Both the position numbers and the translations under genes were made by a program. Of a stretch of 64,000 nt of DNA, positions 8,123 through 16,491 are shown in pieces; within the stretch, counting starts at the first letter, position 1; every line of letters begins with the position of its first letter. This DNA comes from CAXMQS01 sp964195995 (GTDB taxonomy: Bacteria > Actinomycetota > Acidimicrobiia > Spongiisociales > JAOTWH01): the NCBI GenBank assembly GCA_964195995.1, contig CAXMQS010000075.1, positions 1-64,000 on the forward strand. Direction: 5' to 3'. A model generated the notes under the pieces. That model worked only from the letters and a program-made list of their open reading frames with translations, was not told the origin of the DNA and made no database searches.

Positions 8123-9598
8123 ATGACTATCGAGCGGACCAGACGCCGCCCGCGGGTATGGGTCGCGTCCTTGATGTCGGCCCTGCGGCGGATGTCGGTA
8201 TGGCAGTGGGGCATCGTCGCTGTGGTGGTTGCCTACACCTCCTACTTCACGTGGCTGTCGATGCGGATGCACTACGGCCTGGGAACGGCCAACTTCGATT
8301 ACGCCCTGTACGACCAGGGAGTGTGGCTCATGTCGCGCTTCAAGGCCCCCTTCGTCACTCTGATGGGAAGGAATCTGCTCGGCGATCACACGTCGCTGAT
8401 CCTCATCTTCCTCGTGCCGATCTATTGGGTCGCCCCGGGAGCAGGGACGCTGCTGTTTACCCAAGCCTTCGCTGTCGCCGTGAGCTCCGTGCCGGTATTC
8501 CTGTATGCCCGCCGCCGCCTGAAGAGCGAGGCAGTGGCGTTGCTGCTTGCTGCTGCCTATCTGCTACATCCCGCATTGCAGTGGGGGAACCTCGAGGACT
8601 TTCATCCCGACCTGTACTTGGCGCCCCTCGTCATGTTCGCCATCTATGCCGCGCTCACCGAGCGCTGGCGGATGTACGCCGTTTTCGTAGTGCTGGCGCT
8701 GCTGGTCAGGGAGGACGTTGCCCTCGTGGTTGTTCCACTAGGGATCTGGGTGGCGCTCCGGCGGAATCGCTTCATTGGCCTAGCGACGATGGCTGCCGGT
8801 GCCGTCCATGCTCTGTTCGCGGTCGCTCTCATGCGGCTGCTGATCGGCAACGCCTTTCCTAACGCGTGGCGGATCCCCTTCGGGGGTGCTGGAGGTTTCC
8901 TGCGGGAGGTAGCGACACGACCAGGGAACGTGGCGGACTATCTGCGCAGTGAGGGACGCGTCTGGTACGTGTGGCAGATGATGTCCCCATTCGCCTGGGT
9001 GGCGTTGCGTCTTCCGGATGTGGCTCTCATCTCGAGTCTCGTGCTCGCCACCAACGTGGTCAGCACCTTCGGCTACCAACACCAGATCTTCTTTCACTAC
9101 TCGATCATCGCACTGCCCGCACTTGCTCTGGGCACCGTGTACGCCATCGGCGTCTTGCGCGGTCGGGGAAGGAGGCTGGCGATCGGGGCCGTAGCCGTAA
9201 TGAGCCTGTGGACGGCGTTCCTGTGGGGGCCACTGCCGATGGCTCGTAACCCTGTTGCCTACTGGGCACCCGACTACTTCGTAGCGGAACAGGCTCACGA
9301 CATCATGAGCGGAATCCCCGACGACGCCATCGTTTCGGCTCACTTCGTGCTGACGCCGCACCTGGCACGCCGCGAGCAGGTCTACATGTTCCCCAACCCC
9401 TTCAGCCGCGTGCTCTACGGCACCGACGTGTCCCTCGAAGGAACCGCACTGCCGGCAGCCGATGATGTCGAGTTCGTGGTCTTGCGGACTGTTCGCGATC
9501 CACAGGCTGCCGAGCAGTGGAACGCCGTGGCCGGCGCTTTCGACCTCGTTAGGGTCAACGACTCCTGGGAGCTCTATCGGCGAATCGACTCTGGCTAG
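8123..9598 (+). CDS. DUF2079 polytopic membrane protein
   Basis: A 491-residue membrane protein with about nine hydrophobic segments. DUF2079 hallmarks are visible: FDYALYDQGVW, a GDHTSLILIFLVPIYW segment and EDFHPDLYL. The fold resembles GT-C glycosyltransferases, so a role in transferring a sugar from a polyprenyl carrier is possible (inference). There is no Shine-Dalgarno before ATG 8123; CACAAT lies eight bases upstream and could act as the -10 of a nearly leaderless mRNA. Confidence 0.8.
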   Translation: MTIERTRRRPRVWVASLMSALRRMSVWQWGIVAVVVAYTSYFTWLSMRMHYGLGTANFDYALYDQGVWLMSRFKAPFVTLMGRNLLGDHTSLILIFLVPIYWVAPGAGTLLFTQAFAVAVSSVPVFLYARRRLKSEAVALLLAAAYLLHPALQWGNLEDFHPDLYLAPLVMFAIYAALTERWRMYAVFVVLALLVREDVALVVVPLGIWVALRRNRFIGLATMAAGAVHALFAVALMRLLIGNAFPNAWRIPFGGAGGFLREVATRPGNVADYLRSEGRVWYVWQMMSPFAWVALRLPDVALISSLVLATNVVSTFGYQHQIFFHYSIIALPALALGTVYAIGVLRGRGRRLAIGAVAVMSLWTAFLWGPLPMARNPVAYWAPDYFVAEQAHDIMSGIPDDAIVSAHFVLTPHLARREQVYMFPNPFSRVLYGTDVSLEGTALPAADDVEFVVLRTVRDPQAAEQWNAVAGAFDLVRVNDSWELYRRIDSG

Positions 9599-9634
9599 GT
9601 GGCATCGGCGTCGTACAACGCGATCGATTGTTGG

Positions 9635-10306
9635 TCAGCAGATGGTGCCCGGCTCGCAGAAGAGGGCCTCGCCGGCCTCGGCGTAGCGGTTGAGTAGGTA
9701 GTCGGACAGCGCAGGCAGCAACTTGTCTGCCGGCGCGAAGCCCCTGGTAAGCACAGCCCATTCTTCGCCATCTCGTACCAGCAGCGCTGGGAATCCGGCG
9801 ACGCCCAGTGAGCGAGACTCACTGAAGTCGGCCCAGGCACGCTTCTTCATCTCGTCGGAGGAGAAGAGCTCGATGAACTTGTCCGTGTCAACGTCGAAGT
9901 CGACGATGAGGCCGGGGTAGACAGCGGGGTCGGTGATGTCGATGCCCTCGGCGTAGAAGGCCCGCTGCAAGTGAGAGTGAAACTGCAGTGTCTGAGCCTC
10001 ATTGAGCTCGCGCATCGTGACGACAGCGATCGCCGGGACCTCTGTGTCGTAGCGCCACCCGTCGCGGCGCTCCAGGAACGCGGCGTCGAACGGCTGTCCG
10101 GAGGCTTCCTCGACCTGTTCCCAGTGGTGGCCCAGGAATCCGGCCAGGCGATCGTCCAGCTCTTCGGCCTCGGGGCCGGGGCGCAGCCCGCCGACGACCA
10201 CCCGTAGCGGGATGTCGTAGACCTCTTGCATGCGCTCGAGGACGGGGGCGAAGCCCCAACACCACGAGCACATCGGGTCGCCGACATATACGAATTCAAG
10301 ATCCAT
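9635..10306 (-). CDS. DsbA-family thioredoxin-fold oxidoreductase (FrnE-like)
   Basis: A 223-residue protein without a signal peptide, hence cytoplasmic. CSWC (Cys13, Cys16) in DPMCSWCWGF is the active-site CxxC, and GVAGFPALLV supplies the cis-proline loop. The all-helical insert between them fits the FrnE/2-hydroxychromene isomerase branch of the DsbA family. It probably acts in thiol redox or an oxidative-stress response. It is convergent with the DUF2079 gene. Confidence 0.82.
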   Translation of the reverse strand: MDLEFVYVGDPMCSWCWGFAPVLERMQEVYDIPLRVVVGGLRPGPEAEELDDRLAGFLGHHWEQVEEASGQPFDAAFLERRDGWRYDTEVPAIAVVTMRELNEAQTLQFHSHLQRAFYAEGIDITDPAVYPGLIVDFDVDTDKFIELFSSDEMKKRAWADFSESRSLGVAGFPALLVRDGEEWAVLTRGFAPADKLLPALSDYLLNRYAEAGEALFCEPGTIC

Positions 10307-10352
10307 AGGTGTTTCAAGCTAATTGGGTCGCCATGCATTCCCGGCTGGCAAG

Positions 10353-10378
10353 CCCCCTCCGCGGCCGAGGCGAAGGGT
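10353..10378. repeat. Partial REP-like element A
   Basis: Only the CCCCCTCCG head and a GCGGCCGAGGCG hairpin remain, in the divergent gap 10307-10447. A second inverted repeat, TCGTCCGG (10381-10388) with CCGGACGA (10413-10420), follows it. Confidence 0.4.
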
Positions 10379-10435
10379 TGTCGTCCGGAGGCTGCTCACT
10401 GCTCTCTCCTCACCGGACGAGGAGATAGTCCGGCG

Positions 10436-10441
10436 TAGCCT
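10436..10441 (+). promoter_or_regulatory. -10 hexamer TAGCCT of a leaderless promoter
   Basis: TAGCCT is exactly six bases before ATG 10448, so transcription should begin at or next to the start codon. No Shine-Dalgarno is present. Confidence 0.55.
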
Positions 10442-10447
10442 CGGCCC

Positions 10448-11875
10448 ATGATCGATCTCCGCATCGTCGTTGGCACCGTCATCACTGTCGACGAACACAG
10501 GCGCGTCATCGCCAACGGTGCCGTTGCCGTCGACGGTGGACGCATCGTCGATGTTGGGCCAGCCGGCGAGGTTGAGTCCGAGGCGAGTGTGCACATCGAA
10601 ATGCCGCATGGGGTGGCGATGCCGGGCTTGGTCGACGCCCACGGGCACGCCGGCCACTCGCTCATTCGAACGATGGCAGACGATCTCGGGGCGTGGATGG
10701 ACGCCTGCGAGCGGGTCTACCTGCATGGCGCCACTCCCGAGTTCTGGAGAGCGGAGGCGCTGCTCACTGCAACCGAGCGACTGATGGCCGGCACTACGAC
10801 CTCGCTCTCGATGTTGGGTGGCGCAGGCGACACCGTTCGCGCCGATGATCCGAGCCATGGCAACGCTCATCTAGGCGGGTATGCCGAGGTTGGGCTGAGG
10901 GCGGTCATGGCGATCGGGCCGGGAGCGCCGCCGTTTCCCAAGATGACGACCAAGCACGACGGTGGCGCAGCCCAGGAGCTCGCCAGCTCCTTCGTTGATC
11001 AGATGGCCGTCGCCGAAGCCGTGGCCGGCGAGTGGAGCGGGCACAACCGCGGTGTCGTCGCGCTGACCTACCCGACGTTGGGCATGCAAGGAGGAGCTCC
11101 CGATGCCGAGGTGGTCGCCGGTGCTGCCGCAGTGCGCTCGCTGTCCGACAGCGCCGGGCTACTGATCGTCCAGGACGGTCACCAGGGTGACACCGTCGAG
11201 GCCAGCTCCCGACTGGGCCTGCTTGGCCCACGGACCGTGCTGTCTCACGCCATTGACCTCGACGAGAGCCACATCGAGCTGATCGCGGCGAGCGGGACTT
11301 CGGTCGCCCACAACCCTTCCGCCATCTACTCGCAGTTCGGCCGGTGCCCGGTGCCCGAGCTGTTGGCGGCAGGAGTGACCGTCGGTCTTGGCTCCGATGC
11401 CACGGCGCCCGATCGTTCGGCCGACATGTTCCGCCATATGTTCCAGCTGACCCGTTACCACAGAGCAGACAGACGCGATCCTGCTCTGTTCCCTCCAGGA
11501 ACAACGTTGGAGATGGCGACGCTGGGATCCGCCACCGCTCTCGGCATGGACGAGGAGATCGGGTCGATCGAAGTCGGCAAGGCGGCAGACATCATCCTTC
11601 TCGATACCGACAAGGCTCACCTGACACCCTTCACTCACCCGGTCCACCAGATCGTCTACTTCGCCACCGGCGCAGATGTTGACTCCGTGATCGTTGGAGG
11701 AGAGGTGCTGATGCAAGGCCGCCAGGTCAAGACGGTCGACGTGGCGGACGTGCTCGCTGAAGCCCGCACGGAGCAGAGGCTGGCTTTCGCCAGGGTCGGA
11801 CTCGAGCCGGCCGGGCAGCGCGATGGCTTGTGGGGCTCCATCCGCTACCCGCACGGCCCCGGGTTGACGCTGTAG
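10448..11875 (+). CDS. Amidohydrolase (TrzN/AtzA/SsnA-like deaminase family)
   Basis: A 475-residue metal-dependent hydrolase. Metal ligands follow the family order: VDAHGHAGHS (HxH), QDGHQGD, LSHAID and LGSDAT. The small beta-sandwich at both ends (VVGTVITVDEHRRV and VGKAADIILLDTD) is typical of cyclic amidohydrolases. Substrates in the family are aminohydrolase-sensitive purines, guanine or triazine-like rings; which applies here is not visible. The start is supported by TAGCCT six bases upstream. The next two genes follow in the same direction at short distances, but each has its own leaderless -10. Confidence 0.82.
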   Translation: MIDLRIVVGTVITVDEHRRVIANGAVAVDGGRIVDVGPAGEVESEASVHIEMPHGVAMPGLVDAHGHAGHSLIRTMADDLGAWMDACERVYLHGATPEFWRAEALLTATERLMAGTTTSLSMLGGAGDTVRADDPSHGNAHLGGYAEVGLRAVMAIGPGAPPFPKMTTKHDGGAAQELASSFVDQMAVAEAVAGEWSGHNRGVVALTYPTLGMQGGAPDAEVVAGAAAVRSLSDSAGLLIVQDGHQGDTVEASSRLGLLGPRTVLSHAIDLDESHIELIAASGTSVAHNPSAIYSQFGRCPVPELLAAGVTVGLGSDATAPDRSADMFRHMFQLTRYHRADRRDPALFPPGTTLEMATLGSATALGMDEEIGSIEVGKAADIILLDTDKAHLTPFTHPVHQIVYFATGADVDSVIVGGEVLMQGRQVKTVDVADVLAEARTEQRLAFARVGLEPAGQRDGLWGSIRYPHGPGLTL

Positions 11876-11894
11876 CGCCTGATGCTGGTGCCGC

Positions 11895-11900
11895 TAGGTT
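11895..11900 (+). promoter_or_regulatory. -10 hexamer TAGGTT of a leaderless promoter
   Basis: TAGGTT lies six bases before GTG 11907, and there is no Shine-Dalgarno. Confidence 0.55.
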
Positions 11901-11906
11901 CGGCCG

Positions 11907-12830
11907 GTGGAATATGGATTGCAGACCCGCGGCTCCTACGAGCATGTGCTGACGGCGGCGCGGTGGGCAGAGGATCGCGGCCTGGCGTGCTTCGCCCTAC
12001 CCGACCACTACCTGACAAGCGCGGTCGATGACATCTCGCAGCCTGCCTATGACAACTTCGCTGTGGTGGCCGGGTTGGCTCGGGAGACCTCGACCATTCG
12101 GCTGTCGATCCTGGTGGCACCGATCACCTTTCGTCATCCGGCCGTCCTGGCCAAGAACGCTGTCACGATCGACGAAATGTCGGGGGGACGCTTCTCTCTT
12201 GGTGTCGGCACGGGGTGGCTGAAGCGGGAGCACGAGATCTTCGGACTGCCGTTCCCACTCGGCTCCGAGCGCTTCGAGCGGATGGAGGAATCGCTCGCCT
12301 ACCTTCGTGCGATGTTCACGCCGGGGGAGGTGGGGTTCTCGGGGAAGCACTATCAGTTGGAGGCTGTCGACGTCGGCCCCAACCCAGGCCCTGGTCTCAA
12401 GCTGGTCGTCGGCGGCGTCGGACCTCACAAGACACCGACTCTTGCCGGCCGTTACGGCGACGAATACAACGGCTACCCAGATCATCCCGATGAGATGAGG
12501 CGTCGCATCGCACTGGCGCGGTCCGAGGCGGGGAAGGCTGGCCGAGACCCCAACGCCTTGCTGATCAGCAGTTCGGGCTTTCTGGTCATCGGCCGTGACG
12601 ACGCCGAGTACCAGACCAACCTGGCCCGGACGGCGACACTCTTGAATCAAACGCCGGACGAACTCGAGGAGTACTTCAACAAGCGCTCAACGCCGCGGGG
12701 GACCGCAGCTCAGGTTGTCGACATGCTGGGTGCCATGGAAGAGGCTGGTGTCGAGCGTTTCTACGTGCAGGCTCTTAGCGAGGCGTCGGTCGAGCCCATC
12801 GAGGAGATCCTGGGTCTCATCGGGGCGTGA
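11907..12830 (+). CDS. LLM-class flavin (F420)-dependent oxidoreductase
   Basis: A 307-residue TIM-barrel of the luciferase-like monooxygenase family: ALPDHYL, TSTIRLSILVAPITFRHPAVLAKNA, DEMSGGRFSLGVGTGW and LKLVVGGVG. Actinobacterial members often use F420 rather than FMN, but the cofactor cannot be read from the sequence. The start codon is GTG. It may work with the adjacent amidohydrolase and threonine dehydratase-like enzyme in breakdown of a nitrogen compound (inference from proximity only). Confidence 0.82.
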   Translation: MEYGLQTRGSYEHVLTAARWAEDRGLACFALPDHYLTSAVDDISQPAYDNFAVVAGLARETSTIRLSILVAPITFRHPAVLAKNAVTIDEMSGGRFSLGVGTGWLKREHEIFGLPFPLGSERFERMEESLAYLRAMFTPGEVGFSGKHYQLEAVDVGPNPGPGLKLVVGGVGPHKTPTLAGRYGDEYNGYPDHPDEMRRRIALARSEAGKAGRDPNALLISSSGFLVIGRDDAEYQTNLARTATLLNQTPDELEEYFNKRSTPRGTAAQVVDMLGAMEEAGVERFYVQALSEASVEPIEEILGLIGA

Positions 12831-12840
12831 CGGTGTCGGG

Positions 12841-12846
12841 TATCGT
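12841..12846 (+). promoter_or_regulatory. -10 hexamer TATCGT of a leaderless promoter
   Basis: TATCGT is six bases before ATG 12853. This decides the start against an in-frame extension back into the LLM gene. Confidence 0.6.
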
Positions 12847-12852
12847 CGCCGG

Positions 12853-13788
12853 ATGTCGGAACTCATAACGATCGCAGAAGTGACGGCGGCCGCGGATCGC
12901 ATCCGGCCACACGTCAATCACACCCCGGTGGTCACCTCGGCAACGCTCGATGCCCAGGTGGGCGCGGAGGTCTTCTTCAAGTGCGAGAACCTGCAGAAGG
13001 TTGGTGCCTTCAAGGCCAGGGGAGCCGTCAACGCCGTCTTCAGCATGAGTGATGACGAGGCCGCCAAGGGGGTGGTCACCCACTCCTCGGGCAACCATGG
13101 CCAGGCCGTTGCCTACGCCGCCTCGCTCCGCGGAGTGCCGTGCACCGTTGTCATGCCCGACGATGCTCCCGAACCGAAGGTGAACGCGGTGCGGGGCTAC
13201 GGAGCCACCATCGTTTCCTGCCCCCACATGGAGCGTGAGGCGGTGACCGAGCGGGTACTGGAAGAGAGCGGCGGCGTTCTGGTCCACCCCTTCGATGCCC
13301 CCCGAGTCATCGCCGGGCAGGGCACCGCGGCGCTCGAGCTGGTGGAGGAAGTAGCAGACCTCGATGTCGTGATGACGCCGGTCGGCGGCGGCGGTCTGAT
13401 GTCGGGAACGGCGGTGGTGGTGCGCGACCGGCTCGGCGATGCTCGACTCATCGGGGCCGAGCCGCTGGCGGCCGATGATGCCTATCGGTCGCTTGCCAGC
13501 GGGGAGCTGCAGCCAGCCGTTACCGACCCGCAGACGGTGGCCGACGGCCTGCGCACCGGACTCAGCGAGCTGACCTTTGCCCACCTACTGCACCACGGCG
13601 TCGAGGTGGTAACCGTCGACGAGGCCGCCATCACAGAGGCGGCGCGGTTCCATCTCGAGCGAATGAAGCTCGTTGTCGAGCCGTCAGGGGCGACCGCGCT
13701 GGCGGCGCTGCGTCAGCTCGAGGTCGCCGGCAAGCGGGTTGGTGTCATCATCAGCGGCGGCAACACCGACTTCAGCTGGCTCTCCTGA
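12853..13788 (+). CDS. Threonine dehydratase / serine racemase-like PLP enzyme
   Basis: A 311-residue fold-type II PLP enzyme. The Schiff-base lysine is in KVGAFKARGA, the substrate loop is SSGNHGQA, the phosphate loop is GGGGLMSG and SGGNTDF closes the site. The length fits the catabolic threonine dehydratase/serine racemase group, which lacks the C-terminal ACT regulatory domain of biosynthetic IlvA. It forms 2-oxobutyrate or pyruvate plus ammonia, or racemises serine. Confidence 0.85.
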   Translation: MSELITIAEVTAAADRIRPHVNHTPVVTSATLDAQVGAEVFFKCENLQKVGAFKARGAVNAVFSMSDDEAAKGVVTHSSGNHGQAVAYAASLRGVPCTVVMPDDAPEPKVNAVRGYGATIVSCPHMEREAVTERVLEESGGVLVHPFDAPRVIAGQGTAALELVEEVADLDVVMTPVGGGGLMSGTAVVVRDRLGDARLIGAEPLAADDAYRSLASGELQPAVTDPQTVADGLRTGLSELTFAHLLHHGVEVVTVDEAAITEAARFHLERMKLVVEPSGATALAALRQLEVAGKRVGVIISGGNTDFSWLS

Positions 13789-13820
13789 GACGTCGGGCGT
13801 TGTGCGGCGCCTGGTTGAAG

Positions 13821-15074
13821 CTACGGCTGCGCCGGGATGGTGCAGCTCGACTGCGGTGACCCCGATCCCGGCGAGGCGGTGCGGTTGATGGGCTCGACGA
13901 AGCCCGAGCCGGGATCATCGGTGGTGAGGAACCTGACCAAGGCTCGGTAGAGGCCAGCCGCGTAGGCCTGACGGAACTCGGGGGTCAGGAGCAGCATCTC
14001 CTCGGCCATGTTGGAGAGATAGGCGCCCTCCACGAGCACCGCGGGGACGGTGGCGTTCTTGAGGACTCCGTAGAGATCGGTGACCCCGTCGGAGCGCACC
14101 CGATACTTGGCGCCGGCGTCCAGGGCGCTGTCCCACTCCGCGTCGAACGGCGCGAAGCTGCGGCGCAGCTCCTCTATGACCAGGCCGGCCAACCTCTTCG
14201 ATTCGGGATCCTCGACGCGGTAGTAGGTCTCGGCCCCGGTCACGTCGGTTGGCCCGTCGGGGGAGGCGTTGTTATGGATCGACACCAGGGCGTTGGCTCT
14301 GGCTTCGTTGGCGAGCGTTGCTCGGAACACCAGGCCAGCCTCGATGTCGGCACCAGCGGGGCCTTCTGTGCGGGTCAGCCACACCGCGCCTGCGGGCGGG
14401 ATGGACTTGCCGATGCTGATTACGCCATTGTCCCAATCGACATCGTGGGGTGCAGCCAGCAGGTCGCGTGTCCGGCGGGCGATGTCGAGATTGAGGTCCT
14501 TCTCGAGCGTGCCCAAGGGCCCGACGGCTCCGGTGTTGGGACCGCCGTGTCCGGGGTCGAGCACCACTATGGCGTCGGACATATCCAAGCCGACACCTGC
14601 GAAATCGCCGTCGAAGAGACGCGGTGTGAAGGCAACCTGGGACCCGTCGATCCACGCCGAACCCTCGCATTGGTGCCTTATCTGGAGCCAGCCTCCTTGC
14701 CGGGCGATGACGGGGAACACCAGTCCCTCATGCGCCCTGACGAAGGGCTCTGCGTTGGGGTCGGTGGCGACATCCGCCCCGCCGCCGGCGGCGACCGCAA
14801 CTCCGGTTGACCCGTCCGGCAGCGCCGGCGCAGGTGGAGCCGGATCAGGCTGTGGGTGGGCAGGAAGCGCCATCTCGACCGGGACCAGCGAGGTCGATGT
14901 TGTGGTGACGACGGTTGTAGTCGTGCTGACCGTTGTAGCAGCGGCGGTCGAGGAAGTGGCCGTGGCAGCAGGGGAAGTTGAGCTGGTGGTGGCAGTCGAG
15001 GCCGAGCCACATGCCGTGGCGAGCATCAGCAGCACCAGCGCGTTAATCGTGGCTCGGGCGTGGGGGATCAGCAC
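13821..15074 (-). CDS. N-acetylmuramoyl-L-alanine amidase (Amidase_3), exported
   Basis: A 417-residue precursor. Residues 1-22 form a signal peptide ending ATAC, a weak lipobox, followed by a Ser/Thr/Ala-rich linker, an SH3-like wall-binding region (about 90-150) and the zinc amidase domain. Zinc and catalytic residues are seen in DPGHGG, LEKDLN, SIHNN and VLVEGAYLSN. It cleaves the amide between MurNAc and the stem peptide and probably acts in cell separation or wall turnover. The GTG start is supported by TAGCCT six bases upstream. The C-terminal tail is Ser/Pro-rich with one Cys. Confidence 0.88.
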   Translation of the reverse strand: MLIPHARATINALVLLMLATACGSASTATTSSTSPAATATSSTAAATTVSTTTTVVTTTSTSLVPVEMALPAHPQPDPAPPAPALPDGSTGVAVAAGGGADVATDPNAEPFVRAHEGLVFPVIARQGGWLQIRHQCEGSAWIDGSQVAFTPRLFDGDFAGVGLDMSDAIVVLDPGHGGPNTGAVGPLGTLEKDLNLDIARRTRDLLAAPHDVDWDNGVISIGKSIPPAGAVWLTRTEGPAGADIEAGLVFRATLANEARANALVSIHNNASPDGPTDVTGAETYYRVEDPESKRLAGLVIEELRRSFAPFDAEWDSALDAGAKYRVRSDGVTDLYGVLKNATVPAVLVEGAYLSNMAEEMLLLTPEFRQAYAAGLYRALVRFLTTDDPGSGFVEPINRTASPGSGSPQSSCTIPAQP

Positions 15075-15080
15075 TGGGGA

Positions 15081-15086
15081 AGGCTA
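15081..15086 (-). promoter_or_regulatory. -10 hexamer TAGCCT of a leaderless promoter
   Basis: On the reverse strand TAGCCT precedes GTG 15074 by six bases. Confidence 0.55.
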
Positions 15087-15198
15087 GGGACAAGTAGCTC
15101 AGGACGCGGCCGCGGCGAGAACGGATCGGCGCCCCGTCGCGTCCACCCGGCATGGAACTCCGGAGTGATCCCGTCGCGCTTCTCGGCGGCCGAGACGG

Positions 15199-15405
15199 TT
15201 ATGCCTTCATTCCTCGCGAAGCCACGAAGTAGCCGGCTGCCGCTCCGATAACAGCTCCGGCGACCAGGAACCACAAGAGCGCAGTATTGGTAAGTGCACC
15301 CAGCAGGGCTCCCAGCAACATTCCAGCGAAGCCGCCGACGCGGATCCCGTTCAGTGGTTCCCACGGTGGTCGTCCTGCTCTTAGTCGGGGTGGTTCCTTG
15401 GCCAT
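15199..15405 (-). CDS. Small glycine-rich two-segment membrane protein
   Basis: A 68-residue protein: a basic N-terminus (about 1-22), then two hydrophobic stretches rich in small residues (GGFAGMLLGALLGALTN and WFLVAGAVIGAAAGYFVA), then a short basic end. The glycine-zipper pattern suggests tight helix packing. No Shine-Dalgarno is visible. The function is unknown; the membrane-like composition supports it being real. The 230 bp between it and the holin-family gene show no other credible gene. Confidence 0.55.
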   Translation of the reverse strand: MAKEPPRLRAGRPPWEPLNGIRVGGFAGMLLGALLGALTNTALLWFLVAGAVIGAAAGYFVASRGMKA

Positions 15406-15637
15406 GGCTCGATGGTCGGCGAAGAAACGGCTGCCACCAAGGGTTGAAAGACCCTGTTTGGACGCGGCAAGGGGGTGGATCAGCGTGTCCGCCCCCTCAG
15501 CCTGAGGTAGTGCTAGCGAGTTGCTTGGAACTCTTCGAGGGTCATGTCGGACTCGCCGACGAATCGCTAGGGCAACAGATCCTCCTGGAGAGCCCTCCGG
15601 TCAGGACCCGGCTGACCCGGCGCCGAGAGCTGCTCTT

Positions 15638-16033
15638 CTAGCGGTAGCTCTGGCTGCGGCGACCGCCGCGGCTCCTGTTGTCCCGGTTCTTGTCCGGAAG
15701 CAGTCTCCCCGCGGCCCAGCTAACTGCGCTGATCACGAGGGCGCCGAGCACAGCCGACCCGAAGTTCTCGATCTCCAGCGCATCGGTGAGGGCGTCGGTG
15801 ATGACCAAGAGCACGGCGTTGATGATGATGAGGGCGATGCCCACGGTGAGAATCACCGCCGGCAAGGAAAACAAGATGAGGATCGGCTTGAGGAAAGCGT
15901 TGACGATGCCAAATACGGCGGCCGCCAGTACCAGTTTCCAGAAGCCTTCCTCCAACGTGATGCCGCCGATCAGCCCGGCCGCGACCCACAGGGCAAGAGC
16001 GTTGATGGCAATTCGTATGACGATGCGCTTCAT
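15638..16033 (-). CDS. Phage holin family 4-type membrane protein
   Basis: A 131-residue protein with four hydrophobic segments: NALALWVAAGLIGGI, FWKLVLAAAVFGIVNAFLKPIL, VILTVGIALIIINAVLLVI and GSAVLGALVISAVSWAAG. The NAFLKPIL/LP pattern is typical of the bacterial 'phage holin 4' family, which is common in actinobacteria and not phage-linked. It ends in a basic Arg/Ser tail. ATG 16033 is chosen because AAGGGAG lies 6 bases before it; a longer frame has no such signal. The role is unknown. Confidence 0.8.
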   Translation of the reverse strand: MKRIVIRIAINALALWVAAGLIGGITLEEGFWKLVLAAAVFGIVNAFLKPILILFSLPAVILTVGIALIIINAVLLVITDALTDALEIENFGSAVLGALVISAVSWAAGRLLPDKNRDNRSRGGRRSQSYR

Positions 16034-16149
16034 GGAACTCCCTTGCGAGCGGCCGAGCCTACAGAGAGGGGGTGTCGATCGATAATTCTCTGAGAAGACT
16101 AGGTTCCTCACAACAGCTCAGGGGTAGCTGACGCCCACAAAGGAGACCC

Positions 16150-16428
16150 ATGTACGTACTAGCCATCAACCACGCCGTAGCCGACTACGACAAGTGGAAG
16201 GCGGTATACGACCAGTTCCCACCGACCACCGACGGTGCCAAGTTCTCTCGCGTTAACCGCAGCGTTGATGACGGCAACCTGATCACCGTCGTGGCGGGAT
16301 TCGACTCACTGGACACCCTCAACGGATTCCTGGCTGATCCCAAGCTCAAGGGCGCCATGGGAGAGGCCGGCGTTGTCGGCGAGCCCCGCATCGAGATCTA
16401 CGAGGAAGTAGAAGCGATCCAGGCCTAG
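16150..16428 (+). CDS. Small dimeric alpha-beta barrel-like protein
   Basis: A 92-residue soluble protein with a strong Shine-Dalgarno (AAAGGAG, 5 bases before ATG). The pattern YVLAINHAVADYDKWKAVYDQF ... ITVVAGFDSLDTLNGFLADPKLKGAMGEAGV is that of a small ferredoxin-like alpha-beta barrel. A similar-type protein is encoded at 25590. The function is unknown. Confidence 0.75.
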   Translation: MYVLAINHAVADYDKWKAVYDQFPPTTDGAKFSRVNRSVDDGNLITVVAGFDSLDTLNGFLADPKLKGAMGEAGVVGEPRIEIYEEVEAIQA

Positions 16429-16447
16429 ACGACCGGCGAACAGCATG

Positions 16448-16472
16448 AATGGCCCGCCTCGAGCGGGTCATT
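16448..16472. terminator. Bidirectional hairpin between convergent genes
   Basis: A 10-bp stem (AATGGCCCGC with GCGGGTCATT, one G-T pair) closes a 5-base loop. It lies 19 bases after one stop and 19 bases before the opposite stop. No T-tract. Confidence 0.55.
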
Positions 16473-16491
16473 CTGCGTTCTGCCCTCGTAC

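Noticed and set aside
14269..15087. A 272-codon forward frame rich in Val/Ala/Thr
   Set aside because: Antisense shadow of the cell-wall amidase with its Ser/Thr linker.
15294..15641. Forward open frame in the gap between two small membrane-protein genes
   Set aside because: No ribosome site or recognisable composition; it overlaps the reverse-strand membrane protein.
15638..16033. Prophage remnant because of a holin-family protein
   Set aside because: This family is widespread in actinobacterial chromosomes, and no other phage gene is present.
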